Notes under the pieces: model-generated
Told to the model about the DNA's origin: nothing
Database searches by the model: none
The model's input: only the letters and a program-made list of their open reading frames with translations
Shown here: piece after piece, positions 38,674 to 50,900 of the stretch
Numbering within the stretch: position 1 is the first letter of the stretch
Layout: each line of letters starts with the position of its first letter
Program-made: the position numbers and the translations under genes
NCBI GenBank assembly: GCA_963693285.1
Contig: OY848925.1
Location: 1,170,817-1,234,816 of the forward strand
Length of the DNA: 64,000 nt
Direction: 5' to 3'
From: Xestospongia muta
Taxonomy: Eukaryota; Porifera; Demospongiae; Haplosclerida; Petrosiidae

Positions 38674-41600
38674 TTAAATTAGCTGTCTTTTCATTGTACT
38701 ACCAATTTTCTTGAGAGTTTTTTCATTATATTTTTGAAGAAAGTTACAAATATCTTTAAGATATTGGACTGGATCGTCATCAGCATCTAATTTTCTTTCT
38801 ATTTCTCTAACTATTATGTTAGCTCTATCAAATGCTGCACCAGTCATAGTTGTAACATTATTTATAATATATGGACTGATCAGTTCTGCTTCTTCAGCGT
38901 GTAGTCCATTAGCAACACGAAGAGGATCAGCTTCAATAGCTTTACAAAGCTTAGCAGATTGTTTTCGAAATACTTCAGATGGGTCACATTTATCTAGATA
39001 TAAAATATATAGTAACTATACCATAATCTTCCTAATTGTTTAATTTAATTCTAGCATATATAAATGCATATATCAAACTGATCAATGAAATTGCTTTAAT
39101 TCTGGCTTAAGTATCTTCATCGGTAGCCCATGAAGTTTATAAGAGTTCCTGGACACTTATAAATCTCCTGGGAACACTTATTAACCATTAATGCAATTGA
39201 ATGGTAGAGGTCAGTTACATACAGTTTCTACTGAATTCACCTTGCAACTTTACTACTTGGTTAACTTGGTATGTTCAGTAGAAGCCTTTAATGTTATATA
39301 TATAGCCTTGTCAATGAAATCACCTAATTTCAGGTTATAGGTATTGTAATGGAGTTAATTAGTGTTCTGAGATATTTGATAAGAATAGGGTAGAAACCAG
39401 GCAAATACCAATTAAGATTACAAATGATACTTTGAAGTATTGTTGCCAGCAGATTCAATCAGTTACTATACCAATAATCAATAATTCATTTAATAACATT
39501 GACAACAACAGTTATAAATTTAATTAACTTCATTTACCTGAGATACCTGCAACAGGAGACTTTTTACATGATGGCATTTCTTCAAGTGGTAGGCTGGGTC
39601 GTTTTCGTTGTAAATGGCATTCTAATAGCAAAAAGGATCAGGGTGTTTTAAAAGTCAACAATATATATACACAAAATCAGTCTACAGAATCCCAACTCTT
39701 AATTCTTATGTCAGTACTAATTTTGCATCGTAAGTAAGAAGAACTAACCATACAAACATACTACACACATGTATAAAAGAGCAATATTAGTCGGTTAAGG
39801 GTAGAGCACTCTGATTGTGCTTGAGACTAAAATATATTAGAATAATATACTAGCTCTGTGATGTGTGAAATTGTAAAATTATAAATTGTAAAATTATATT
39901 AAATGTATTTACAAACAACCAAAGCTTTCTTTGACATTTCACTGTTTCTAAAATACCTGAAAAAGGAGACTTCCTTCTTGATGATGGCAATTCCTCTAGG
40001 GATTGGCTGGACTGACTGCATTCAACTAGTGAATAAAAACAGTAATAATAAATTGCATTTAATATTATTTGTATTAAATATTTGCTTAAAAAATTCATTG
40101 TCTTAATTGGTATTTTAAATGTCGTTCATGTAGACTGATTTTGTGTGTACATCACCTACATTAATCATTACCAAAGTACTTCCAAAATGTATTATAATAT
40201 TCAAAATTTACCTCCATCAAAACAAAGCAGCCTGTCAATAGAACATTCACAAGTAAACATTTTCATATTTTCATCTAAAGAGAGAAATGTTCTGAATAAC
40301 AATGTAATGTAGACCTGCTCTTTTCTAAGCAATTGCTATACTATTTCCTATTTAGTGCATTGTCATCATTATCATTACTATAATTACAATTATCCTATAT
40401 ATAATAGTTTAATTTCTTTAAATCTGATGTACCTTTCAAGATTTCCACCTCTAGTTTCAATGATTCTATTTGGCTTGTCTTCATTATTGAAATTTTCCTC
40501 ATTAAATCCAATTCTCCTTTAGTAGATATTAACTTAGCTTCTAATTCTCTAGTAAAATAGGGATAATCATCACATCAGGTAACTTTCCTTTGACAAACCT
40601 AGAGAGTTCTAAATGGAAAGGGTCATTTTCCATTTCTGTTTGCCCTAGTTCCTCCAAACTTGTATTTGGGGGCTCTCCCATTTGAATGGTTTTACCTAAA
40701 TGTAATAATAACTACAATTAACTCTTCTGACTTACAATATAATAACTCTGTCTGTATCCCCTTCTCAACCATATGTAGTTCTAAATAGAAAGAGACTATT
40801 AGTGCTATATATATAGAAGATGACACAATGATAGTACATTATAATTTAAGTGTGGCCGTTACGCAATACAATGCATAAAAGTAACATGGTTTGTGTAATG
40901 AGCTCTATTTACATTATTTTATTTACCTGGGCCATCTATTGATAACTCCATTGGCTCTGTCTCTATCTGCATAGATATGTTCTCCTCCTCAAATATTCCT
41001 AAATTTAAAAAGAAACTATTGGTTTAGTATCAAACATTATAAGAAAATAAATCTTGACTATATCACTCACCTAGTTAAATACAAACTATAAGTACAGACA
41101 CATTCATCAAACAACAACATACAATTATAACAATATTATAACAATGGTTAGAATATTATTATAAGTTTGTATAATGGTCTCTATTAATATTATTTAATTC
41201 ACCTGGTTCAGTTGTAGTATGATCTGATTTCTCTAAAACTGTTTTACCTGTATCACAAGTTATTAATATAATAAACAGCTATAGTGATTATAAAATACTT
41301 ACAATATTTGGTTCGTATTGTTTCTGACTTTCCAACATGTTGTGGCATGCAGCGAAGTGCATTAGCAAGGTCTACCCATTCTGCACTGATTAGATGTTTC
41401 TCTAACCATACTTGAAGGACTGCATTACGACGTTGGTCAGGTCGTGTGTGTTCTTCTTCAATATCTATAAGTTCCTCCTCTTTTAATTTAAGGAACCAAC
41501 CGAGGGCATACCAATCATCAACACCTTGAGTTGCTTTAAAAGCTGTTTTAACAGATAGCTCAGTCTCAGGTTCTATAACATTTGAGGAGAACAGACTGAT

Positions 41601-43247
41601 AACAAATAGTATTACAATGATTGGCATTACCTGGTGTTGGTGGCCTTATTAATGGTGTAGTGTCAACTTTAGGAAGATGCTTCTGTCGTATTTCTTCAGC
41701 TAATGCCTCAAATTGTGGAAAGCAATCTTCAATCCTTCTTGCAACTAATTCCCAACTAGCAATAGGGTCAGATTTTAGCCAATATCCTATGACATTCCTT
41801 CGCTTGTCTTCATTGGAGTCACCTGTTCCTGCTTCTCGAACACGTTGATAATTACAAAGAAATGTGTATCCTAGTTGGAACCAGTCCTGTATTAAATCCT
41901 CTAGTTCTTTACATACAGCATCTGCTGTGAGATCTAAAAGAATATTATATTGCATAAAAATGAAGTAACAAGTGCTATTTGAAGTATTTTTGTTATAATA
42001 TCATACTATTTAAGGTATTGTAAATGGTATGTAACCTTTGGACACATATTTGCTATAAAGTTGAGCTCCTTTTTGTCGTAACATTGGTATTCGCATCACA
42101 GCCTTTGCTAACTTTTCCCAAGATGCATCAGGATCATTATCCAACCAGTTGGTCACAACATGATGAAGAGCTCTTTCCTCATCTCCTCCAAACAGCTGAG
42201 CTGTTCGTTCAATCACTTCCTTCTCAATGTTAAGGACTAGACCAAGTTGAGGCCATGTAATAAGTCCTTGAATTTCTTCCAGAATATCTTCTGGTATTAA
42301 AACTGTTGTGTTAAGAAATAAATTATCATAACATATATATAGTATACAACTATAAGTTTAATATTTGAACATGACAACTACTTTTGTTACTTAAATTAAC
42401 ATTTCAATATAAAGACAGACCAAACAGTCAACACAATTTGTTAGTTCAATGAAAGGTCCAGGGCTTCTCAGTGAACTAGTATAATATAAATTTCTAGATA
42501 CTGTTTTAAAGGTTCAATTACATAATTCCTAAAAGCCTCAACAATGTAAACTTTCACACGCACTTTTTAATATACATTGACAATTTAACTACATTAATTA
42601 ATAAATAACATGACACTAGTAGTAGACTGCAAGTAGATTGACTCACAACTGTTATATAAGTTATAGAACTACCTTACGTTACGTAGAACACATACCTTCT
42701 TCTTTAGTTTCTACTTGTTTTCTCATCTTAGTAGCTATATCCTTATCCCCACAGATCTCAACAGCTGAGATGAGTTCTTCCCAAGAGGGGTCAGTACTGT
42801 TATCAATCCACCATTGTAAACCTTTCTCTAAAGCATGGTGAAAATCTTGATCACTGCTGGCCATTGTCTCTAGTCTTTCCCTCTCCTCCAGTGAGACGCG
42901 TAGCAGAGTAATGAGTTCAATCCATTTATCTTTAATAATAAAGCCACTATCAATGAAAAGTTGTAGGACATTGGTAGATGTCAATTCTATTTAAGTAAAT
43001 GACAAGGACATAAAATATAGTCATGTTTTAATACAAGTATTGTACCTGCAGGTCCAGGATTGAGTTCAATATCACCAGCTAAAATAAGAAGTGATGTAAT
43101 AAACAATATCAAAGATAATGAGGCAAGGTAGATATCATCCACATCTCTTGATCTTCCTGACCATAGTAATCCCCCATCTGTATTGGTTCTTTGTGTACTA
43201 TGATGCCATAGGCCTATGCTAGCTCTCCATTGACTAATATCCATCAT
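38674..43247 (-). CDS. G5: 2A-leader, four death domains, coiled coil, CARD-like protein without ZU5
   Basis: Exon 43247-43046 is the 2A-like leader (MMDISQW, hydrophobic run, DIELNPGP at 43073-43050). It splices in phase 1 to four symmetric death-domain exons: 42986-42696 (ELTSTNVLQLF), 42302-42036, 41933-41631 and 41572-41303. Then short exons near 41249-41203, 41008-40928, 40783-40737, 40697 onward with a 48-nt intron, a coiled coil ending near 40435 (ELEAKLISTKGELDLM), 40275-40212, 40026-39957 and 39622-39538 (QRKRPSLPLEEMPS, basic), and a CARD-like last exon 38993-38674 ending KRQLI. ZU5 and the beta-rich exons are absent. About 740 residues. Start: the MMDISQW methionine is shared with 25776; an in-frame ATG 21 codons upstream exists only here. 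If skipping works, the body begins with proline. An adaptor role is inferred. Confidence 0.8.
38994..39537. other. G5 last intron, where relatives have ZU5 and beta-rich exons
   Basis: About 540 bp with no trace of the ZU5 or beta-rich exons seen. The flanking junctions are both phase 1, so their absence does not disturb the frame. Confidence 0.6.
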
Positions 43248-43391
43248 TTTTGCAAATATGGAATCGAAAATATGAAATCGAGGGAATCTCCCCGGAAAAT
43301 CCCCTGACATAATTCTTAACCCTCCTCTTTGATGGGCTTTAACTAGATATTATTTATATTAATAAGTTAGCAGATAGTACTCCAAGATTAG
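43248..43391. promoter_or_regulatory. short divergent spacer between G5 and the plus-strand gene
   Basis: About 145 bp separate the G5 start codon (minus) from the first recognised exon of the plus-strand gene. The same head-to-head arrangement is kept at 25777-25917. A shared promoter is possible, but no core element is identifiable, and the plus-strand gene seems to lack its 5' exons here. Confidence 0.3.
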
Positions 43392-44365
43392 CTGACTGAG
43401 ATCATTCGTCAGACTGGCTTTACTTGCCAGAGATTTATTGAATTGATAACCCAATTATGTAAGTTCCATGTATTAGATCAACATTTGTAGTAAGTATTGC
43501 TAGTGTCGTGTAGCCAGTTACTAGATATTGCCTTGTTTCCTCCATTTAGACTCTACAGATCAGTGTCATCTACTGAAGATGTGTCCCCTAGTAAACCAAT
43601 CAAGACAGTGGTGACAAATCCTAAATCATCCACTTTACCATCTTACATGTTAACTCCAGTATCTACAATGGGCACACCCACTATTACATTAGAAGGTGAA
43701 CCAGTTGGAAAATCCTCTCAAGTTACTAAGAAACCAGTGTCATCAGGAGACTCTGATACCATTACTCCTTTTACTTCCTGTCCAAGTTCTGTTAGAGTCA
43801 CTAAGATAGACACTTGTAGTGGACCATCAACATTACTTCAACTTATTCCTGATGAAGCTGGAGGTGTGACCAATTCATCATCAACACCAACTTTACCATC
43901 TACAACCCCTAAACCACAGGTACTGACAATATTTAAACAAAATCACTAAATCTTAAAATGACTCCTTTTTCTCTCTAGATGGTATTACCAAGTTCCACTG
44001 CTGCAGCTTATACTAATCTCCTCTCATCAGCTAACTCCTCCTTTCCCACGGCTTCTCCAGCTGCACTTCATATGGCACTACTCATGCAATCACAACAACT
44101 TCGAGCTCTAACAGCTGCTGTTACTGCTGGTCAGAACAATGCTGCAGCCTCAGGAGGTGGATCATCTACACCAACTCCTCCTAGTTCTGGGATATCAACT
44201 GTTTTAGCCACACCTCTCCCTCCTTCTCTGTCATCAACATCATCACCATTACAGACACGTACATCCCCTACTACAGGAGGTGGTACCAAACGTGAGAGTA
44301 CTTCCTCTACTAGTTCATCTAAGAGATCTAAACTGTCTACTAGAAGATCAACTGGTAATGAATGA
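43392..44365 (+). CDS. plus-strand gene, 3' part: Ser/Thr/Pro-rich protein with a basic tail
   Basis: Three exons in frame: 43392-43486 (LTEIIRQTGFTCQRFIEL..., helical), 43550-43919 (YRSVSSTEDVSPSKPIK... to TPKPQ, Ser/Thr/Pro-rich) and 43979-44365 (MVLPSSTAAAYTNLL..., an Ala/Gln-rich helix with LLMQSQQLRALTAAV, then a low-complexity Ser/Pro/Thr stretch and a tail KRESTSSTSSSKRSKL). No start codon is visible before the first exon, so this is probably a 5'-truncated copy. The composition suggests a nuclear regulatory protein C-terminus; the family is not recognised. Fragments recur in five other spacers of the array, always on the plus strand. Whether it is expressed is unknown. Confidence 0.6.
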
Positions 44366-44598
44366 AAAGCTGATAACCAGATGTAGACTGGATATCTTAC
44401 TATAAGACAACTTTGTAATCATTCTTAGTTTATGTACTCTTTTGATAATAATTGTCACTGTATGTATCAATTTATCAATTGAATTTTGAGTTAGTAAAAT
44501 ACAAAATGACAAAAATGCTACTACTAAGTAATATGTGGTCATTATAAGTGAATTAACAGTATTGTGTATTGTGTTGTAGTATGTACAAGATATTGACA
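44366..44598. other. convergent spacer between the plus-strand gene and G6
   Basis: Shared 3' flank of two convergent genes, with matching copies at 1-186, 17310-17537 and, shortened, 26470-26603. It contains the repeated text atcaattgaattttgagttag and tgctactactaagta. It probably carries both polyadenylation regions. Confidence 0.6.
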
Positions 44599-44915
44599 TT
44601 ATTGACTTAGTTGGTTCATTATTTCATCGCCTATTTCTTTGAGAGTCTTGTCTGTTTGCTTTTTAAGGAAACTAGAGATTTTTCTTAAAAATTCGACTGG
44701 ATTACTATCAGCATCTATTTGTCTCTGAAGCTCTTCAACTATTGCATCAGCTTTATCATAGGCTGTACCACTCATACTTTTAATGTCTTTCTTAATACTT
44801 GGAGCTATCAGTCTACATGCATTGAGTCTGTTAGCAACACGAAGAGGATCAGCTTCAATGGCATCACAAAGGTTTGCAGATTGCAATCTAAATATTTCAG
44901 ATGGATCATCATTAG
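44599..44915 (-). other. CARD-like C-terminal exon of G6 (type I)
   Basis: About 105 residues: DDPSEIFRLQSANL, then RVANRLNACRLIAPSIK, DKADAIVEELQRQI and PVEFLRKISSFLKK. The helix spacing and the pattern of a conserved Leu-Ile after a variable helix fit a CARD or related death-fold domain. The same type ends G3 (17854-17538), G4 (26920-26604) and G5 (38993-38674). G7 (53877-53549) and G8 (60175-59859) carry a second type, and G2 (9060-8702) a third. Confidence 0.6.
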
Positions 44916-47900
44916 CTAGTAATGAAATTTATAGTTATACTGTGGTATACATTTTATATACTTACCAATGGATTGAACCTCAGCCCCAGCTGATGTTACT
45001 GAGCCTCTGTCTAGGTGAGGATTAAAACTTATTTAAAACAATGAAATTCTTACTGGTAGAACTGCTGAGAGATCGGACAATACATATCTTATTAATATCT
45101 GTCTCCACTCCTTTCAATGGTACACTGTAGTCTATGCCATTAACAGTACTTGGACTGTGATCTACTGATATTGTGATAAGTGTAGAGGGAAAAAATGGAG
45201 GAGACTGGACACCAAACATGTCCACATCACATTTTGATACCTGTAAATATATTAAGTAACAATAACAAAGTAATGACATACTCTTGATGGGATAGTGTGT
45301 GGGCGTATATTCCATCCATCAAATGGATGTTCTTGTTCTTCTCCAAGAACTAGTTCAATAAAACCATTAACATCTTTGAAAGTGAAAGAGATATGGTTAT
45401 CTCTCTCAACATTACTTGGAAGAGAAGTCTTAATGTACTAGTAAAGAAATAAATAGTCAATTAAATAATTAATCAATAACATAATTACCTCAAGTAGACC
45501 ATTGAGATGTTTAGCAACCATAAACCTCATTAACCATTCACTATTATGTTGTTTAACTTCATATACTACCTGACCTACATACATGTTATCAGGAGATGAA
45601 CTATTAACAGGAGATTGATCTACAGTAACAAATAACAGATATAATGAGCAGTTAGTAATACAGTATACCTTGAACTGGACTAGTTATTAGAGACTGTTCA
45701 TTAGGTATGGTAAGAGAATGAGTTAGAGTAGGTTGTGCTAGATGAGTAAAATAGACAAAGTTGATGAGGAGATTACAACATTAGCTGAAATATCAGAGTT
45801 GGCTTCCAATAGATTATCTATACATTACAAATACCACATATCAACATAAAATATAATTACCTTCAGTTGTTTGAACTTCATTCACAGTAGGAAGTTCTGA
45901 TACATCTTCAATGATTTCTTCATCATAATCAGAGATTGACTCATTGTTTTCTTGTTCAGAATTATCTTGACTGGCAAGAGTTGATTTGTGAGATGATGTA
46001 TCATAATATCCCAGTAGTTTCCTAAATGGACGAGTGAGTGATTTAATGATACTCTTCAAAGAGAACTGTGATAGAGAGATGCTGCCATATTGATCTCCTG
46101 GTCTAAACTCTCCTTCGACCTCTAACACAAACTGGTAAGGAAGAACTGGTTGATTAATAGAAGCTGTAGCAAAGCTCAGATAACTAGTGTCATCTTCAGT
46201 AACTAGATGTGCACAGTGTTGGATCTCTAATTTCACTGGTTTAAGTAGTGGCTTAGAGACAGATATACCATATACAACACTGATTAGTTCAGTGTCTTCT
46301 GGTAATACAAACTGTCCACCAATTAGTGAAGTCACTGCTAGTTCACTGGTCTCTGTCGAGGACAGAGTGTTTTGAGGAATACTAATTCTTAGACCATATT
46401 CATCCCAATTGAAAGATTGAGGAGAGTCTCCTTGAATTAAGAATAACTTCTTGCTTGCTACATGGACACCACAAAGTGTATCTGTAAGATTATCATTAAT
46501 GAATGAGACAATATTGTAATATACCATTGACTGGGATAAGGTAGTCAAACTGAACAGATACATCTTTTTTAGCTACTGATGTCTCCATTGACTTAATATC
46601 ACCCTCCATTTTAACCACAGATAATTCTAAAATTACAGAAATTACTATACTTAGTCATTCAATGCAATAGTCACTGTATAATATGATCTTCATACAGTAC
46701 TATGTTTGTTTATCTATTCACTCACTGTCATCTGACATTTCTATATCTGTCACATCAGTGGACCTTTCCTCCATCTCAACTATTTGGGATAAACCTATAT
46801 ACATAATATCAATACATGGAATATAAATCATGTAGTATTAAACATGAACTCACTGGAGGTAACAATTTGTTTCTTTGGTGATGGGATGTCCTCAAGAATT
46901 TGGTTAGGTCGTTTACGTTTTAAAAGACCTGTAGTCAAATAGAAGAATGTAAAATGATAGATACAATGAAAAAAATCAATGACATTCATGTAACAAATAT
47001 AAGCTATCAAGTATTATCATTTCACTTACTCTCTGATGTCTGTACATCTGTGACATATGTATCAGTAGATACTTTCATCATTTCAACCAAACCTGTATAA
47101 TATTACATTGACTCAGTTAATGTCAAAATTAAGCCATGTATAAATGTTATGACTCTTATTGACACCTCTCAGTACTTAGTAAATTTTCTATAATTATACA
47201 TCATTCATATTCTCTTTAACATACCAGAGATCAAGTCCTTCCTTCCAAGAGACATTAATCCATCCTCAAGATCTTGTAACTGTCCTCCCTCTGCACTCCA
47301 TTTCTGAAGGAGTTGTCTCATGTACATTGTAGAGTCTCCTGGTGTAGATTTTATTGATGACAGTACAGACTGATCTATACCCAGTGACAATCCTAACAGT
47401 TCCCATTTCTCTTGTACTGGTTGAAGAACTACCTCCAGTTTGGGAAGATACTGGGAAATATCTATTATATATTGTAAATAGTTTTACAGTATAGCATGCA
47501 GTATTTAACTAACCTAACTGAACTAGAGGCTTCATAGCATGACTATGTTTAGTTTTATATTGTAGTAATTCCTCTTCACAACTTGACAATTTCTTTCGTA
47601 GAGCTTCTACCTCTAACGTTTTAGCAGATGACATTTTTTCTTGCATTTCAGCTTTTTCTGTGACCGCAGACAACATTTTTTCTTGCATTTCAGCTTTTTC
47701 TGTGACTGCTTTTAAACCTATACAGTTTTAAAAATGATATGATATAAGAAATAATCTGTTTCTTACTGTCTTCAAGCTCCAATGTTTTCTTTTCCTTTGT
47801 TTTAAATTCTTCCTCTAGTGATTGTCGTTCTATAATAAGAAAAAATAACAAGGTACTGAACACATGTCACTTGCAATTATGAATCACAAATAATTACAGT

Positions 47901-50900
47901 TATTTCGTTGAATTTTAGTGCTGAGATTAATAATTGCTCTATTTGGTCTATTTACTACTTTCTTTACCTTTTTCTATAGAAAAGTTTACCATAATAGTAG
48001 ACTCATATAATAGTAATAATAGACTAATATAATAGTAGTAGACTAATATATAGTAGTATACTAATATATAGTAGTATACTAATATATAATAGTATAGTAA
48101 TATATAGTAGTATAGTAATATATAATAATAGACTAATATATAGCAGTAGACTAATATATAGTAGTATATTATAGTAGTATACTAATATATAGTAGTATAC
48201 TGATATATAGTAGTATACTAATATATAGTAATAGACTAATAGGAAAATTGTATTAATTCTAAACAGCTTCATGCATGCTGTTGGCTAATGAAGTCAACAC
48301 ATCCTAAAATACCACGTAAATGACTAAATGTTTATTAATCTACAATAATTATTTAAATTATGTACAAATAACAGATATTATTATTTCTACACAAATCAAC
48401 TATACAAAGAGTAAGTTTGTATTAATAATTTATAGCTCTCTTTAGTATACTTACTTGTTTCTTTATCTTTTTCTTTTGATGCCTTGAACTTTAACTCAAG
48501 TTCTTGCTTTCTCCATCTCTTCCTGTGTTCTTCACTATTTAAATCTTGACTGACTATAAAATATAAATAGTATACACTATATACTATTGACTGAGAAATG
48601 TGTATTATATCAATAAAAGTAAAATCACAAAAATGATAATCATTTATGAATTAGTCATTTTAAAATATGCTACAAACAAAATATGATAGGACTAACTTTT
48701 GGCTAATTCTGAAGATTGAAAAATTGCTCAAAGATGTTTACTTAAATTACAAAAGCCGACAAGCTTCAATTAGTCATGCCAAATTCAAACAAAGAAACTA
48801 CATGTTAATATATAAAAGGATTGTTTCTGACATTTATCATTAACTTAAATATTGAATACATGAGGTTTCAGTTTCATAATACACTATTGTATATTTCATA
48901 TTATATAAATATTTCATAATATACTATTGTATATAGTTAGTAACAATGATCCTTAACAGGTGACATAGTTAGTTATAATTACATTAATTATTATCGTAAT
49001 ATTATTAACAGAATATACTTATTAACATAAAATGTAGTAGTAACAGCTAACAATAAAGATGAATTCAAAATACCTTGAGAGGAGACTGTAATGCCATAAT
49101 TATCCTTCAGTCTTAAAACAAGATCTGCTCTTTTCATCTTAATGAGTACATCTGCAAACTCTGTCCAAGTAAGTAAAGGATTAGTTGATAGAAGATGTTC
49201 AAAGAGTTCTAGACGACTCTTTTCCATATCTTTGCGATCAATTTTGTCTAATACTGAGGATGATACTTTGAAATGAGTCCCCAGTAAGTCAATATCCAGG
49301 TTAGATGGAAGTAGGAACATCATGTCTTCAATTATTAGCTTTTCACCCTCTATAAATTAAATACTCACACTTAACTATATAACAGATAGTGAATAAACAT
49401 AGATATGACAATAGTGTCTACTATTATATTGGATATAAACAATAAGAAAGATGAGAGTGATAACTATCCCAACTAATTAAATGTTATTCAAAATTCTCAT
49501 TTGTTTAGACACAAGTACAGGAGTGATTGATTACAATTGGCAAGCATTAAGTAAGTCCACATTGGGGTGCTTTACTCTGTTTATTTGTTTGAGTTATTTT
49601 TATAGTTCATATATTCCATTTATAATACAAGTTAGTTATATATTATATATTCTATTTATAAGATTTGTGGAAATAATATTTACAATAAATATTTATAATC
49701 AAGAGAGACAAATGAAAGACTGTAGTAGCATAAATAGCTACAAAGAGAGCAAAGAAGACATGGCTAAAGTTCTGTGAGCAGCTCTATTAACACATGTACT
49801 GTGATGATCCTTCCCTTACTCATACCTATCTCATGATGTCTTATATATTCACCTAATGAATATATGAATAAAGGTTTGTGTAGTACTTTGGCAGCTGTTA
49901 TTGTAATTGTTAACCACTTCGTAATAATTTACATGAGCTTTTTCTCAAGGTGTTACACTAAACATACAATAATTAATTTACCTTCTGAAGGATCCACCAT
50001 AGGATAAAATGGCCTTATTTCAAACACTCCGTAGTGATCTTTAAATAAATGTTAATAGACATATATGCAATGAAGTATCAACTTAATTCTTACCTTTAAA
50101 TACATACTTTCTTAGCTTCCATCTCAGTTCTGTAATGTTTTCAGCATATCCAGTTCTTATTAGAGTGACAATCACCTCTACCCAGGTGTCATCAGGACAA
50201 TGCTCTAACCAGTACTCACACATCTTTCGCTTATACTTGGTATCAATGTACCCCTCACATTCTTGTTCAATATGTTTAAGTACATCTACTGGTACTTTCA
50301 ATCCCACACCAAGCAGGAAAGAGTCTAGACTGATATTACTTAACTCAGTAAGTAAATCAATAAGTGTAGGTTTTCTATATGTAGTTTTGTCTATAGTGAA
50401 ATAATAAAATAAGGTCAATAACAGCTATCACATAAATAAGACCACAACTGTAATAAAAACATTGTGTACAAAATTTGTAGCATCATTGCATATACAAAAT
50501 GAGTACCACACTGTAAAAATTGATTTGTTGATTTAACCAATATATTGTTATACAGGCAGGTTATATGTAACAAACTTAGTATGATGTAAAAGTAAATATA
50601 ACATTGTTTTTATTACTAATGTACTACTGTTTATGTAGCTAGTAGTACATGAAAACAGTGTTATGTTTACTTTGATTAGATAGAAATTGATGTCATGAAC
50701 ACATTCAGTCCATGAACTACCAAAATGATTTTAATTAGAGTCTTGAGTAATACAATTACTACAATTATCATCATTTCTCTAATAATTATCAATAATTATC
50801 ATTTCTTAAAAACAGATATTTACAAGAAAAAAGTAAAAAAGCTTAATTATCTATCAAATTTGATTCTATATATTTTCAGTGTGTGATTTATGTGTGTCTA

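Noticed and set aside
43046..43310. 2A leader as part of a non-LTR retrotransposon
   Set aside because: Such elements can carry similar leaders, but no endonuclease or reverse transcriptase follows, and the donor site joins in frame to a death-domain exon. Not fully excluded.
47990..48245. Regular repeat as a CRISPR array
   Set aside because: Units are contiguous and AT-rich with no unique spacers, in a eukaryotic intron.
48024..48272. Open frame of Tyr/Ile/Leu repeats on the minus strand
   Set aside because: It is only the translation of the AT-rich minisatellite.
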